NCBI GenBank assembly: GCA_963723165.1
Contig: CAVRPP010000008.1
Location: 1-64,000 of the forward strand
Direction of reading: 5' to 3'
Length of the DNA stretch: 64,000 nt
Source of the DNA: UBA4744 sp963723165
Lineage (GTDB): Bacteria > Actinomycetota > Acidimicrobiia > Spongiisociales > UBA4744
Positions 7,609-16,914 of the stretch are shown piece by piece. The position numbers were made by a program, and so were the translations under genes. The notes under the pieces were generated by a model. The model was not told the DNA's origin. It made no database searches and worked only from the letters and a program-made list of their open reading frames with translations. Numbering within the stretch: position 1 is the first letter of the stretch; every line of letters starts with the position of its first letter.

Positions 7609-8358
7609 ATGGCCATGGATGTCTCGAATCTGCCCGCATCGATCGCAGCGCTCGTCGACCACATCGCATCGCTGCCGCACGTCATAGCGGTAACACTGCG
7701 AGAATCACCCGCACCAGCACTTGATCCCACCGACGGCCCCTGGGGTCTCAGCGTCTACTACCGCGATACCTTCGATCCAGAAGCCCTAAGGCACCTCGAA
7801 GGTACGTTCACGGCGCCGGGCGACTGGGGTCGAATCATGAACGGTGGAGCCACCCTCATGGTTGAGGGACTCGGGGTTGACATTCACTATCGCGACATCG
7901 ATGAGGTCCGGCACTGGATCGAGGAGACCCGCGCCGGCCGATTCGAGATTGACGGAACGAGCGGGTCCCTGGCCGGAGTCCCGTCCTACACCCTGGCAGC
8001 TGAGATGGCGCTCGGCACCGTACTGGCCGGCTCGCTCGAACCTGGCGTCGAATACCCCGAACGGCTGGCCGCCGAAGGAGCGCAGCACTGGCGCAACAGT
8101 GCAGGGTCCAGCATCGCACACGCTAAAGCCCGCGCCGCCAACGGCGATGTCGAGGGTGTGCTGAATCATCTTGCCCGGGCGTGTGTCGAGATCGCGCACG
8201 CCCGACTCTGCGAAGCCCGCCGGTGGACGATCAATGAAAAAGAGATCCTCGAGCGGGCCGAGTTGACTCATCTCACCCAACTCTTGACCGCCCTCAATAC
8301 CGACCCGGTGACCCTCACACAACGCGTCATGCAGGCTAGGACACTGCTGCTCGATTGA
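7609..8358 (+). CDS. Nucleotidyltransferase-like protein
   Basis: The protein of about 249 residues resembles actinobacterial proteins with a minimal nucleotidyltransferase fold. A segment reading WGRIMNGGATLMVEGLGVDIHYRDIDEVRHW leads into a helical C-terminal half (IAHAKARAANGD, VEIAHARLCEARRW) like the four-helix substrate domain of kanamycin nucleotidyltransferase-type enzymes. The usual GS motif with two aspartates is not obvious near the N terminus, so activity is doubtful. No signal peptide or membrane segment is present. ATGs at 7609 and 7615 are both possible starts; there is no clear ribosome binding site, so the message may be leaderless. Divergent from the M23 gene. Confidence 0.5.
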   Translation: MAMDVSNLPASIAALVDHIASLPHVIAVTLRESPAPALDPTDGPWGLSVYYRDTFDPEALRHLEGTFTAPGDWGRIMNGGATLMVEGLGVDIHYRDIDEVRHWIEETRAGRFEIDGTSGSLAGVPSYTLAAEMALGTVLAGSLEPGVEYPERLAAEGAQHWRNSAGSSIAHAKARAANGDVEGVLNHLARACVEIAHARLCEARRWTINEKEILERAELTHLTQLLTALNTDPVTLTQRVMQARTLLLD

Positions 8359-8395
8359 CCCGGTGGTCGGGGCCGGCTCTCGATGAGCGGCCGTA

Positions 8396-8785
8396 CTAGG
8401 AAACCGCTTCGATGGTGATCCTGGCCAGCAGATTGAGAACTTCCTGGCGGAAATCGTTGGGCTGGAACGGTTTCGTGACAAACGCATCAGCGCCGCCTTC
8501 ATCGGCCCGGCGACGGGACTCCTCCTCCGCATGAGCTGTCAGTACCAGCACGGGCAGTTCTTTGGTGCGCGGATCGGAGCGAAGTCGATCGAGGACTTCC
8601 CAGCCGTCCATCTCCGGAAGGCCGATATCGAGGACCAGCAAGTCGGGCTTTTCTGAGATGGCGGCGGAGAGGCCGGTAGGACCGTCTTCCCGCATGACAA
8701 CTTCGAGGCTGGCCGGACGCAGACAGACTTCGATAAGCCGACGAATCACGGCCGAGTCCTCAACTACCAACACTCGACGACCCAC
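8396..8785 (-). CDS. Single-domain response regulator (CheY-like)
   Basis: The 129-residue protein is one receiver domain with no output domain. All key positions are present: acidic D10, phospho-acceptor D53 in LLVLDIGLPEMDG, T83 and K105 in FVTKPF. Such proteins receive phosphate from a histidine kinase and act by protein contact. No kinase is encoded in this window. The start has a good Shine-Dalgarno (AAGGAG, 5 bases before ATG). It lies 90 bases downstream of the VWA gene on the same strand and could be transcribed with it. Confidence 0.9.
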   Translation of the reverse strand: MGRRVLVVEDSAVIRRLIEVCLRPASLEVVMREDGPTGLSAAISEKPDLLVLDIGLPEMDGWEVLDRLRSDPRTKELPVLVLTAHAEEESRRRADEGGADAFVTKPFQPNDFRQEVLNLLARITIEAVS

Positions 8786-8875
8786 TGGATCTCCTTACTG
8801 GCTGCTGGTCTGCTTCCCGGTCTTCGCACCGGAAATGCATCCTTGGTCGTGTATCGACACCAACCAGGCCATTCT

Positions 8876-10339
8876 TTATCTGAATTCAGCGGGCTTCCAA
8901 ACGGTCCGTAACCTCCCGGGATGATGGCGAGGCAGTGCCAGGCCCTCCACGAATGACTCGAGTTGCCGAAGGTTGCGCACCTCGAAAACCCCGTCGCAAT
9001 CACCGGCGAAGGCTGCCATGACCGAGTCGCCCGTGTCCCAATAGGTCTGAGGTTCAGGATTGAGCCAGTAGACGGCCCGGGCCGCCTCGGCGATCGCCGC
9101 CATCACATCACCTCGCGGGTCCCGGTAGTTGTTCCTGGCATCACCCGTCACAATGACCGACGACCGCGGGCTGAGATCACCACCGTACCGCTCCCAGAAC
9201 TGAGCCAGAGCGTGGCCGTAATCTGAGTGACCGTCGAGCCAAACCACTTCCGCCTCGCGGCCGACTCTCTCCAGAGCGTCCTCGAATCCGGCTCCGGCTT
9301 CAAAGAAGGGGGTGATTTCGTCGACACCGTCGACAAAGGCGAACGATCGTAGTCTCGAGAACTGGCCGGACATCGCATACACGAACTGCAGCGTGAAACG
9401 AGCGAATGTGGCCATTGACCCGCTGATGTCGCAGAGAAGAAAGACCTCCGGCTTGGCCGGACGAGGGGTGCGAAATTGCGGCTCCAACGGGACCCCTCCC
9501 GTTGAAAGAGAGCGCCGCACCGTCCGCCGGAAATCGAGCCGCCCGTGTCTTCCCCGCCGGCGGCGTTGCGCCAGCCTTGCGGCCAGTTTGCGGGTCAACG
9601 GATGGATTACCTGGCCGAGCAGCGCGAGTTCTTCGCGGGAAGCGTGCATCAGGTCGATATCTTCCAGCAGCGGGCGCCGCAGGGTCTTTGCCACCGCCTC
9701 CCGGCCTCGATCGGCCACGAGTCGCCGGCGAATCTCAGCACGTAGTTCTTCACGAAAGTCTTCGATTCTCTCTTCGTACTCTTCCCTGAGGAGTCGCTCC
9801 TCGAGAGCTGTGATGTCCCCTGATTCATGAGCGTCCGTCAGCAGTCCGGCCAGGATGCTGTCGACTCCGAGACGCCGCAGTGTGCGGTACAGGTAATAGG
9901 TGCCTCCGACGGGCCGGCCCCGCTCCATGCCGGCCAACCGGCCGACGGACCGGCGGGCGACTGCCCGGAGCAGTCCCTGGTCGCCCTCAGCAAGGGCCCG
10001 GCGCAGGGCTTCGACCAATGCATCGAGATCAGCCTCTCCCCCGCCGTCACCGCCTCCGGCCGCGGATTGCTGGGTTGGCCGAGCTTCCGGTTGTGCATCG
10101 TCGGTGCCCTCACCGGGTGCCGGGCGAAGCAGAGCGAAGTACACCTCGAACGCTGTCTCGAAAGCCTCATAGTGGCGGGCGTTCTTGACGAGGGTAGAAC
10201 CGAGCGTTGCCTTGAACGCCGATCGATCGCCCAGGTCTGTGAATCGAAGCGCCTCGGCTGCATCTATCGCCTCGACCATCGAGACGGGGATTCCAGCCTC
10301 CCGCAGTTCCTCGATGAACCCGCTGAGAAGCCCGAGCAT
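8876..10339 (-). CDS. CoxE-type von Willebrand factor A protein
   Basis: This 487-residue protein has an N-terminal helical region typical of CoxE proteins (GLLSGFIEELREAGIPVS), an acidic linker, and a C-terminal VWA domain with the metal-ion-dependent adhesion motif CDISGSM and a later VIVTGDARNN. CoxE-like proteins pair with MoxR-type AAA+ ATPases as cofactor-insertion or remodelling chaperones. The AAA+ partner is directly upstream and overlaps it (TGATG at 10341-10337; GTG at 10342 is an alternative start). No CO dehydrogenase or other metalloenzyme client is in the window, so the target is unknown. Confidence 0.88.
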   Translation of the reverse strand: MLGLLSGFIEELREAGIPVSMVEAIDAAEALRFTDLGDRSAFKATLGSTLVKNARHYEAFETAFEVYFALLRPAPGEGTDDAQPEARPTQQSAAGGGDGGGEADLDALVEALRRALAEGDQGLLRAVARRSVGRLAGMERGRPVGGTYYLYRTLRRLGVDSILAGLLTDAHESGDITALEERLLREEYEERIEDFREELRAEIRRRLVADRGREAVAKTLRRPLLEDIDLMHASREELALLGQVIHPLTRKLAARLAQRRRRGRHGRLDFRRTVRRSLSTGGVPLEPQFRTPRPAKPEVFLLCDISGSMATFARFTLQFVYAMSGQFSRLRSFAFVDGVDEITPFFEAGAGFEDALERVGREAEVVWLDGHSDYGHALAQFWERYGGDLSPRSSVIVTGDARNNYRDPRGDVMAAIAEAARAVYWLNPEPQTYWDTGDSVMAAFAGDCDGVFEVRNLRQLESFVEGLALPRHHPGRLRTVWKPAEFR

Positions 10340-11223
10340 CACGTGCCGGCTGCGTCTGGCTCAGCAGTGCTGAGGTCCCGGGAAACCTTGTCGATGTCGT
10401 TTTGGTATTTCAGCAGCACGTGCAGAGTCCCACGTGCGATATCTGCGTCCACCTCGTCAACACCGAGAGCGATGAGCGTGCGCGCCCAGTCGATGGATTC
10501 ACTCACCGATGGCGGCTTCTTGAGCTGGAAATTCCGCACGCTGCGCACGAGGCGGGCGATCTGATCGGCTAGTTGATCGGTCAGGCCTTCGACCCTGGCC
10601 AACAGAATCTCCTTTTCCCTTTCCACCGACGGGTAGCCAATGTGGAGAAAGAGACAGCGCCGTTTGAGGGCCTCGGATAGTTCCCGCGTGTTGTTTGACG
10701 TGAGGACGACCAGAGGCTGGGTCGCCGCTACCACCGTCCCCAGCTCAGGAATCGAAACCTGGAAGTCTGACAACACTTCCAACAGAAGGGCTTCGGTTTC
10801 GACCTCTACTCGATCGATTTCGTCGATGAGCAGGACCACCGGGTCCGGCGAACGAATTGCCTCCAAGAGTGGTCGCGGAAGGAGGAACTCCTCGGAGAAG
10901 ATGTCCTCCTCGAGCTCACTCCACCCGGTGCTCGTGTCTGCCTGGATCCTGAGAAGTTGCTTCTTGTAGTTCCATTCGTACAAGGCCTTCGACTCGTCGA
11001 GACCCTCGTAGCATTGCAGTCGAATCAACCGGCGTCCGGATACGCCCGCAAGGGCCTTCGCCAGTTCGGTCTTGCCGACGCCGGCCGGACCTTCGACCAG
11101 GATTGGCTTGGCAAGCCGGTCGGCCAGAAACACTACTTGGGCGATCCGGTCATCAGCCAGATAGTCGAAACGGCGCAAGCCATCCCTGACGGAGGCGGGA
11201 CTTTCCAGGCCGCTTTCGGTCAT
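10339..11223 (-). CDS. MoxR-family AAA+ ATPase
   Basis: The 294-residue ATPase has Walker A EGPAGVGKTELAK, Walker B VVLLIDEIDRVE, sensor-1 LTSNNTRELSEALKRR and a C-terminal helical lid. MoxR ATPases work with VWA proteins to mature or assemble enzyme complexes. The gene is translationally coupled on both sides: its ATG overlaps the proA stop (ATGA) and its stop overlaps the VWA gene start. Confidence 0.92.
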   Translation of the reverse strand: MTESGLESPASVRDGLRRFDYLADDRIAQVVFLADRLAKPILVEGPAGVGKTELAKALAGVSGRRLIRLQCYEGLDESKALYEWNYKKQLLRIQADTSTGWSELEEDIFSEEFLLPRPLLEAIRSPDPVVLLIDEIDRVEVETEALLLEVLSDFQVSIPELGTVVAATQPLVVLTSNNTRELSEALKRRCLFLHIGYPSVEREKEILLARVEGLTDQLADQIARLVRSVRNFQLKKPPSVSESIDWARTLIALGVDEVDADIARGTLHVLLKYQNDIDKVSRDLSTAEPDAAGT

Positions 11224-12461
11224 TGCCGGACCTGGCCGTCACCAAAAAGGATGTACCGCTCCGAGGTCAGCGCCTCCAGACCCATGGGGCCACGCACATG
11301 GAGTTTCTGAGTGGAGATTCCGATCTCGGCACCGAAACCGTATTGCTCTCCGTCGGTGAACCGCGTCGACGCGTTGACCATGACCGCGGCGGCGTCGATT
11401 TCTCGAGTGAACCGGTTCGCCGCCGCAAGATCACTCGTGACAATCGCCTCGGTGTGACCGGTGCCGTACGTGAGAATGTGGTTGATGGCCGCATCCAGAT
11501 CCGACACGATCCTGATTGACATGATCAAGTCGTGGTATTCGGTTCCCCAATCCTCAGGAGTGGCAGGGACAACCTCATCTGAAAGAGAGCAGGCCCGCTG
11601 GTCCCCCCGCAATTCAACCCCGGCTTCGCTGAGCCGTCGGGCGATAACGGGAAGGAACTCCTCGGCAACCGCTTCGTGAACAATCAGGGATTCCGCGGCA
11701 TTGCACACGCCCGGACGCTGAACTTTGGAGTTGAAGACAATCGGCCCGGCCATGCTCATATCGGCGGCTGCATCCACGTACACATGGCAGTTGCCGGCGC
11801 CATCGATCACAAATGGCACAGTCGCATCAGCCTCGATCGCGGCAATCAAACCGGGCCCGCCGCGCGGCACGAGCAAATCCACCCATTCCTTGGCTTGCAT
11901 CAGTTGCCTGGCGCCCTCACGGGATGTGTCCTGGATCACCTGAACGGCTCCGGCGGGCAAACCCTGTGACACCAGGGCGATCTCGAGAGCTTCGCCGATA
12001 GACGTGTTCGACCGCAAGGCGTAGGAAGACCCCCGCAGCAGGGCTGCATTGCCTGACTTGACACACAAACCGGCAGCGTCGGCGGTGACATTGGGGCGAG
12101 CCTCGTAGATGATAGCGACCACACCCAATGGGACGCGCACGCGCTGGAGGCGAATCCCGTTTGGCAGCGTCCACCCTCCGGTGACCATGCCGACCGGATC
12201 AGGAAGATGGGCCACCGACCGCAACCCGGCCGCCATAGAGCTGATGCGGTCCTCAGTCAGGAGCAGGCGATCAAGCAAAGCACCGGACACGCCTTCGGAA
12301 CCTGCTTGATCCATGTCGTCGCCGTTTGCCGACAGGATTACAGCAGCACGCTTCTGGACCTCATCGGCCATGGCGAGAAGCAGTTCCCGCTTCTGGTCGC
12401 CGCTCAGTCGGGCCAGAACCCGGCCCGCCGCTCGTGCTTGCCTTCCCAGTTCGTCGATCAT
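11220..12461 (-). CDS. proA: Gamma-glutamyl phosphate reductase (proline synthesis)
   Basis: ProA reduces gamma-glutamyl phosphate to glutamate-5-semialdehyde with NADPH, the second step of proline synthesis. The catalytic cysteine block QRPGVCNAAESL, the substrate region RVPLGVVAIIYEARPNVT and the C-terminal HVRGPMGLEALTS are all present in about 413 residues. The ATG at 12461 gives the family length; a GTG at 12506 is open but adds 15 atypical residues. proB, the partner enzyme, lies 7 kb away at 19007 on the same strand, separated by an opposite-strand Trk cassette. The downstream MoxR gene overlaps by 4 bases. Confidence 0.95.
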   Translation of the reverse strand: MIDELGRQARAAGRVLARLSGDQKRELLLAMADEVQKRAAVILSANGDDMDQAGSEGVSGALLDRLLLTEDRISSMAAGLRSVAHLPDPVGMVTGGWTLPNGIRLQRVRVPLGVVAIIYEARPNVTADAAGLCVKSGNAALLRGSSYALRSNTSIGEALEIALVSQGLPAGAVQVIQDTSREGARQLMQAKEWVDLLVPRGGPGLIAAIEADATVPFVIDGAGNCHVYVDAAADMSMAGPIVFNSKVQRPGVCNAAESLIVHEAVAEEFLPVIARRLSEAGVELRGDQRACSLSDEVVPATPEDWGTEYHDLIMSIRIVSDLDAAINHILTYGTGHTEAIVTSDLAAANRFTREIDAAAVMVNASTRFTDGEQYGFGAEIGISTQKLHVRGPMGLEALTSERYILFGDGQVRQ

Positions 12462-12548
12462 TAGGAGGAGTGTAACGACGCCCGGCGCAGCGGGCTTGGC
12501 GTGCACAAACCGAGAGCTACCCTTATCAACCAGTCTCTAAGGAAACGC

Positions 12549-13874
12549 ATGAGAATCGTCATTGTTGGCGCCGGAGCGGTTGGTTCCTCTTTGGCGGAGC
12601 GCCTTTCCAGCGAGGGCCAGGACGTGGTCATCATCGAGGCGGATCGGAAGAAGGCCGCCGAGGTCCAGGAGCAGCACGACGCACTGGTCATCACCGGGAA
12701 CGGCTCCAGTCAGAAGGTCTTGTCGGAGGCCCAGGTCGACAAAGCCGATCTCCTGATTGCCGTGTCGAACAATGACGGCGCCAACATCCTCGCCTGTCAC
12801 ACCGCCAAGGGTCTCGGCGTCAAGCGTACGGTTGCCCGGGTCGAGGATCCGAGCCTCCACGAAGGCCTCGAGACTCTGGGAGTCGACGTGGTGATCGACA
12901 CGGGCGAGGCGGGAGCTCGCGAGTTGGTCGGCCTGGTCCGTCAAGCCGGGGTATCCGATTTGGTCGAATTCGCCAACGGAAAACTGTCTCTCATCGGCGG
13001 GACCGTACAGGGCACTTCGATACTGGCAAGACGCTCGCTGGCCGAAGCCCGCCAATTGACGGATTGGCCCTGGGTCCTCACGGCGGTGGTGCGGGACGGG
13101 GCCACCACGGTTGCGCACGGAGGCTCGGTTATCGAAGAGGGTGACCACATCCTCATCATGGTGTCGGCCGAAAACGCCCACCGGGTCGGTTCGCTCATCG
13201 GCCTGACCCAGCACCCGATTCGCCGTGTGTTCATTGTCGGGACAACCCGGCTGGCCGTCCGCAGCGTTGAGCACATCGTGAACGAAGGGTTCGACGTGAT
13301 CGTGGTGGACGCTGATCGCGACCGATGTCGGACACTTGCCGAACAGTATCCTCGCCCCCTCTTTGTTTGCGGAGATCCCACCGATCCTGCGACCTACACC
13401 GATTTCGACCCGAGTGAGCGCGACATGATGCTGGCTCTCACCGGATGGGATGAGGTGAACATCGTTGCTTGCCTGGTGGCGAAAGCCCAGGGCATGGCAA
13501 CCACCGTGGCCCGCTTCTCCCGGATCGACTATGTGGCATTGCTTTCAGGGCGGGGAATCGACGCGGCAGTATCGAGCCGGCTGGCGGCGGCGAACGCGAT
13601 CCTTCGATTCGTACGCCGGGGACTGATTCATTCGGTCGCCACGTTCAAAGAAACAACCGCCGAGGCCATCGAGATCGAGGCCGAACCACACGCCCGCCTG
13701 ATCGGAAAGGCCGTGAGGGAGCTCGAGTTGCCAGACGAGGCAGTCATTGGCGGGATCCTGCGAGCCAATCAGGCCGTCGTCCCGGACGGTGCAACGATCA
13801 TCGAGCCACGTGACCATCTGATCTTCTTCGCATTGCCGCACGCCATTCCCGAGGTAGAGAGGTTGTTCACGTAG
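12549..13874 (+). CDS. trkA: Trk potassium uptake regulator TrkA, two-domain form
   Basis: This cytoplasmic subunit gates TrkH channels in response to nucleotides. Its 441 residues hold two tandem RCK units: N-terminal Rossmann VIVGAGAVGSSLAE ending in IIEAD, a TrkA_C domain, a second Rossmann IVGTTRLAVRS with a weaker glycine pattern, and a second TrkA_C domain. The ATG at 12549 has AAGGAAA just upstream; the frame is open back to 12501 but without family residues. The stop is followed at once by the ATG of the first TrkH (TAG ATG), so the two genes form one unit. It is divergent from proA, with about 87 bases between starts. Confidence 0.9.
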   Translation: MRIVIVGAGAVGSSLAERLSSEGQDVVIIEADRKKAAEVQEQHDALVITGNGSSQKVLSEAQVDKADLLIAVSNNDGANILACHTAKGLGVKRTVARVEDPSLHEGLETLGVDVVIDTGEAGARELVGLVRQAGVSDLVEFANGKLSLIGGTVQGTSILARRSLAEARQLTDWPWVLTAVVRDGATTVAHGGSVIEEGDHILIMVSAENAHRVGSLIGLTQHPIRRVFIVGTTRLAVRSVEHIVNEGFDVIVVDADRDRCRTLAEQYPRPLFVCGDPTDPATYTDFDPSERDMMLALTGWDEVNIVACLVAKAQGMATTVARFSRIDYVALLSGRGIDAAVSSRLAAANAILRFVRRGLIHSVATFKETTAEAIEIEAEPHARLIGKAVRELELPDEAVIGGILRANQAVVPDGATIIEPRDHLIFFALPHAIPEVERLFT

Positions 13875-15371
13875 ATGGGCGCCATGCGAAGGCGGCGGGG
13901 TGTCATCCGCAAGCCTCGGTCCGAGCGGTTCCCGATGTTGCAGAGACTGTCGTACATCGTGGGAGCTGTGGTCACCGGTGCAGGCGCCGCGATGGTCCCA
14001 CCGGCCATCGTGGCTTTCTTCTACGGCGAAACAACCGAGGCTGTGCAGATTCTCCTTGCGTCGGCCATCACCATGCTCGCGGGCGTGGTGGCCTGGCGGG
14101 TCGTCGGTCGGCAGGGAAGAATCACCTCGAAAGAAGGCTTCGCCTCGGTCGGATTGGCCTGGTTCGCGATGGCAGCGTTCGGGATCCTCCCGTATCTCCT
14201 GACCGGATCGATCGACACGCTCACCGGCGCCTTCTTCGAGACGGCCGCCGGTTTCACGACAACCGGTGCCTCCGTCGTTCCCGACCCGGCTTTGCTCTCA
14301 CATGGCATCCTGATCTGGCGAGCCGAGACTCAGTGGATTGGCGGCATGGGCATCATCGTGTTGTCGATTGCCATCCTCCCCTTGCTCGGGGTTGGTGGAG
14401 TGCAGCTGGCCAAAGCCGAGTCGCCCGGCCACCAACCCGACCGCCTCACGCCCCGGTTCCGGGAGACGGCCAAGCGCCTGTGGTACGTCTACGTTGGTTT
14501 CACCGTTCTGCAAACCGTCTTGCTCGCCTTCGGAGACATGAACCTCTTCCAGGCGGTTGCCCACGCGATGACCACCATGTCGACCGGTGGGTTTGGAACC
14601 GAAGCGACTTCGATCGCCGGTTTCAGTCCGTACACACAATGGGTGATCATCCTGTTCATGTTCCTGGCCGGGGCCTCATTTGCTCTGCACTACCGGGCTC
14701 TCCGTGCCCCTGTTCAGTACGTCAAGAACACTGAATTCCGGCTGTATGCAGCTCTGATCCTCGGAGCAACGGCAGTCATGACCATCGCCATTATTGGAAG
14801 CGGGCCGTTCGAGCCGTTTCTTCGAGACGCTCTCTTCACGACCACTTCTCTGATGACCACGACCGGCTTCGCTACCGCAGATTTTGGGTCGTGGGTACCG
14901 GGCGTGCAGATTTTGGCCGTCGGCTTGATGTTCCTGGGCGGGATGGCCGGGTCGACTGCCGGCGGAGTGAAAACGTTCCGAATCGCGGTCCTGACCAAAG
15001 CTGCGGCGGCTGATCTCCGTCGGATCGTCCATCCGCGCGGTGTCTTCGTGACCCGGTTCGGCAAGGAAACGGTGTCCGACTCCGTCATGGAGAGCATCCA
15101 AACCTTCTTCCTGTTCTACATGTTCCTCTTCATGTCCGGAACGGTTGTTCTCGGCCTGATGTCCTCCGACCTCGACCTCGTGACCTCAGCGTCCGCCGTG
15201 GCCTCTTCGCTTGGCAATATCGGTCCTGGTCTGGGAGCGGTCGGTCCGACCAGCAACTTTCTGGCCGTTCCTGATGCCGGCAAATGGCTTCTGTCCTTCC
15301 TGATGATCGCAGGCCGATTGGAGATCTTCCCTGTGGTGCTGCTCTTCACACGCTACCTCTGGAGAAGGTGA
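13875..15371 (+). CDS. trkH: TrkH-type potassium channel subunit (first copy)
   Basis: The 498-residue membrane protein has the four pseudo-repeated M1-P-M2 units of the Trk/Ktr/HKT family. Its four pore loops each keep a central glycine: TTTGAS, STGGFGT, TTTGFAT and GNIGPG. The protein forms the ion path for K+ entry and is gated by TrkA-type rings. A basic leader (AMRRRRGVIRK) precedes the first helix. It begins directly after the trkA stop, and a soluble TrkA-like gene follows 36 bases later. Confidence 0.9.
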   Translation: MGAMRRRRGVIRKPRSERFPMLQRLSYIVGAVVTGAGAAMVPPAIVAFFYGETTEAVQILLASAITMLAGVVAWRVVGRQGRITSKEGFASVGLAWFAMAAFGILPYLLTGSIDTLTGAFFETAAGFTTTGASVVPDPALLSHGILIWRAETQWIGGMGIIVLSIAILPLLGVGGVQLAKAESPGHQPDRLTPRFRETAKRLWYVYVGFTVLQTVLLAFGDMNLFQAVAHAMTTMSTGGFGTEATSIAGFSPYTQWVIILFMFLAGASFALHYRALRAPVQYVKNTEFRLYAALILGATAVMTIAIIGSGPFEPFLRDALFTTTSLMTTTGFATADFGSWVPGVQILAVGLMFLGGMAGSTAGGVKTFRIAVLTKAAAADLRRIVHPRGVFVTRFGKETVSDSVMESIQTFFLFYMFLFMSGTVVLGLMSSDLDLVTSASAVASSLGNIGPGLGAVGPTSNFLAVPDAGKWLLSFLMIAGRLEIFPVVLLFTRYLWRR

Positions 15372-15407
15372 AGGTCCCCGGACCGCGACATCCCTATCAT
15401 CCTGGGA

Positions 15408-16067
15408 ATGCGAATCGTCATCGCCGGAGCAGGTCGGGTCGGAGGAGATCTGGCCCACGAACTTGCCGACCACGGGCACGACGTCGCGGTGGTAGATCAT
15501 TCCAAAACCGCTCTCGAGGATCTTGGAACGACCTTCAATGGCTCCGTCCATCTCGGACTTGCCTACGACGTTGGAGTATTGAAAGAGGCCGGCATCGAAT
15601 ACGCCGACGCGTTCGTAGCTGTCACCGACTCCGACAATGCGAACCTCATGGCCGTCCAATTGGCCAAAGAGGTCTTCATGGTCTCCAAGACCATCGCCCG
15701 GCTCGATGACCCCAACCGCGAGCGCGCCTATCGGGAGCTGGATGTGGCATATATCCCGGCCTCCAAACTGATTTCCAAGGTGGTCTATGAGCAGGTCATC
15801 GAACAGGAATTCAAGTTCCACGTGACGTTTGAGGATGGGGACACGGAGATTGTCGACATGCGGTTGGGGGCGGCAGCTGAAGACCTCCTGGTGTCGGACT
15901 TCCAAATCGAGGACCGTCTCCGGGTGGCTGCCGTCAGACGAGACGGCAGGACGTACATCCCTGACGAGGAATTCCAGCTCAAAGCAGGGGATCTCGTGGT
16001 GGCAGCGGCTCGCAAAGGCGTCATCGGCAAGATCAGGCGTTATCTCGTGACGGAGCCAAACAAATGA
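15408..16067 (+). CDS. TrkA-type RCK regulator (single unit)
   Basis: One RCK_N domain (VIAGAGRVGGDLAHELAD ending in VVDH) is followed by one RCK_C domain over 219 residues, the KtrA/half-TrkA layout. It would form a cytoplasmic ring that binds nucleotides and opens a TrkH/KtrB channel. Its stop overlaps the start of the next TrkA-like gene by 4 bases (ATGA), so the two are translated together and may form a hetero-oligomer. Confidence 0.88.
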   Translation: MRIVIAGAGRVGGDLAHELADHGHDVAVVDHSKTALEDLGTTFNGSVHLGLAYDVGVLKEAGIEYADAFVAVTDSDNANLMAVQLAKEVFMVSKTIARLDDPNRERAYRELDVAYIPASKLISKVVYEQVIEQEFKFHVTFEDGDTEIVDMRLGAAAEDLLVSDFQIEDRLRVAAVRRDGRTYIPDEEFQLKAGDLVVAAARKGVIGKIRRYLVTEPNK

Positions 16068-16732
16068 GAGCGCTGATCATCGGCGGCGGAAAGGTGGGCG
16101 CGTATCTGGCCCGTGCGCTCAGCTCGGAGGGACACACCGTCACCATTATCGAGGCCGATCCCGACCGGGCGCAGGGTCTGGGGGACAGATCCCGATCCCT
16201 TGTTCTGGCGGGTGACGGGACTCAGGTCGACGTGCTGAACCGCGCCGATGCAGCACGATCAGATTGGGTCCTCGGGGTGACCGGCAAAGACGAGGCCAAC
16301 CTGGTGGCCTGCCAGCTGGCGAAGACCCTGGGCGCTAAAAGGGTCATCGCCCGGCTCAACGATCCCCGCAACCGACCAACGTTTGACGCCCTCAACCTGC
16401 CCGTTGTCGCGGTAACGGATCTGATCGTGGACGTTATCTCCCAGGAGGTCCAGGTGGAGGTTTCCGAGATTGAGCGGCTCCGCGTACTCGGTGCAGGGAA
16501 ACTGAGCCTCGTGGAGATCGACATCCCTGAAGACGCCGACGTCCGCACCGTGCTGGAGATCGACCTTCCACCCCAATCGGTGCTCGTCACGCACCTTCGG
16601 GGAGAAATGGTTTCGGTTCCCAATGCGACAACGCAACTCCGGCCCGGAGATCGGATCCTGGCGGTAACGGCCATCGAAAACGAGAAGGACCTACGCGAAG
16701 CCCTCACGGACGGCGACAAGGAGCGAACGTGA
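16064..16732 (+). CDS. TrkA-type RCK regulator (single unit, second of pair)
   Basis: This 222-residue protein has the same layout as its upstream neighbour: RCK_N with IIGGGKVGAYLARALSSE ending in IIEAD, then RCK_C. The two single-unit proteins are clearly related but differ along their whole length, so this is an old duplication. The glutamate-aspartate strand end (EAD) matches the two-domain TrkA more than the neighbouring copy (VDH), which hints at different nucleotide preference. Confidence 0.88.
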   Translation: MRALIIGGGKVGAYLARALSSEGHTVTIIEADPDRAQGLGDRSRSLVLAGDGTQVDVLNRADAARSDWVLGVTGKDEANLVACQLAKTLGAKRVIARLNDPRNRPTFDALNLPVVAVTDLIVDVISQEVQVEVSEIERLRVLGAGKLSLVEIDIPEDADVRTVLEIDLPPQSVLVTHLRGEMVSVPNATTQLRPGDRILAVTAIENEKDLREALTDGDKERT

Positions 16733-16760
16733 AACTTCGGCGCCCCCGGATCCGGCCCGT

Positions 16761-16910
16761 ATGAGCGACGGTCACCCGATTTCACGCGGCCCGGGCCGCT
16801 CAAACGTTCGAGGCGCACTCATCACCCTCCTTCTCGAAGCGTCGATAGTCGTGGTACTCGGTCTCGTCGGCGTGGGCATGGCCTTCCTGATGCTGTGGGC
16901 CGCCGGGTAG
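16761..16910 (+). CDS. Small single-pass membrane protein in the Trk cassette (49 aa)
   Basis: Between the last TrkA-like gene and the second TrkH an ATG frame encodes 49 residues: a polar basic start (SDGHPISRGPGRSNVRG) and one long hydrophobic helix (ALITLLLEASIVVVLG then VGVGMAFLMLWAAG). It fits exactly between its neighbours, with 28 bases upstream and 4 downstream. Small one-helix proteins often accompany ion transporters as accessory subunits (KdpF is an example); this role is inferred from position only. No clear ribosome binding site is visible, so coupling to the upstream gene is likely. Confidence 0.55.
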   Translation: MSDGHPISRGPGRSNVRGALITLLLEASIVVVLGLVGVGMAFLMLWAAG

Positions 16911-16914
16911 TCAC

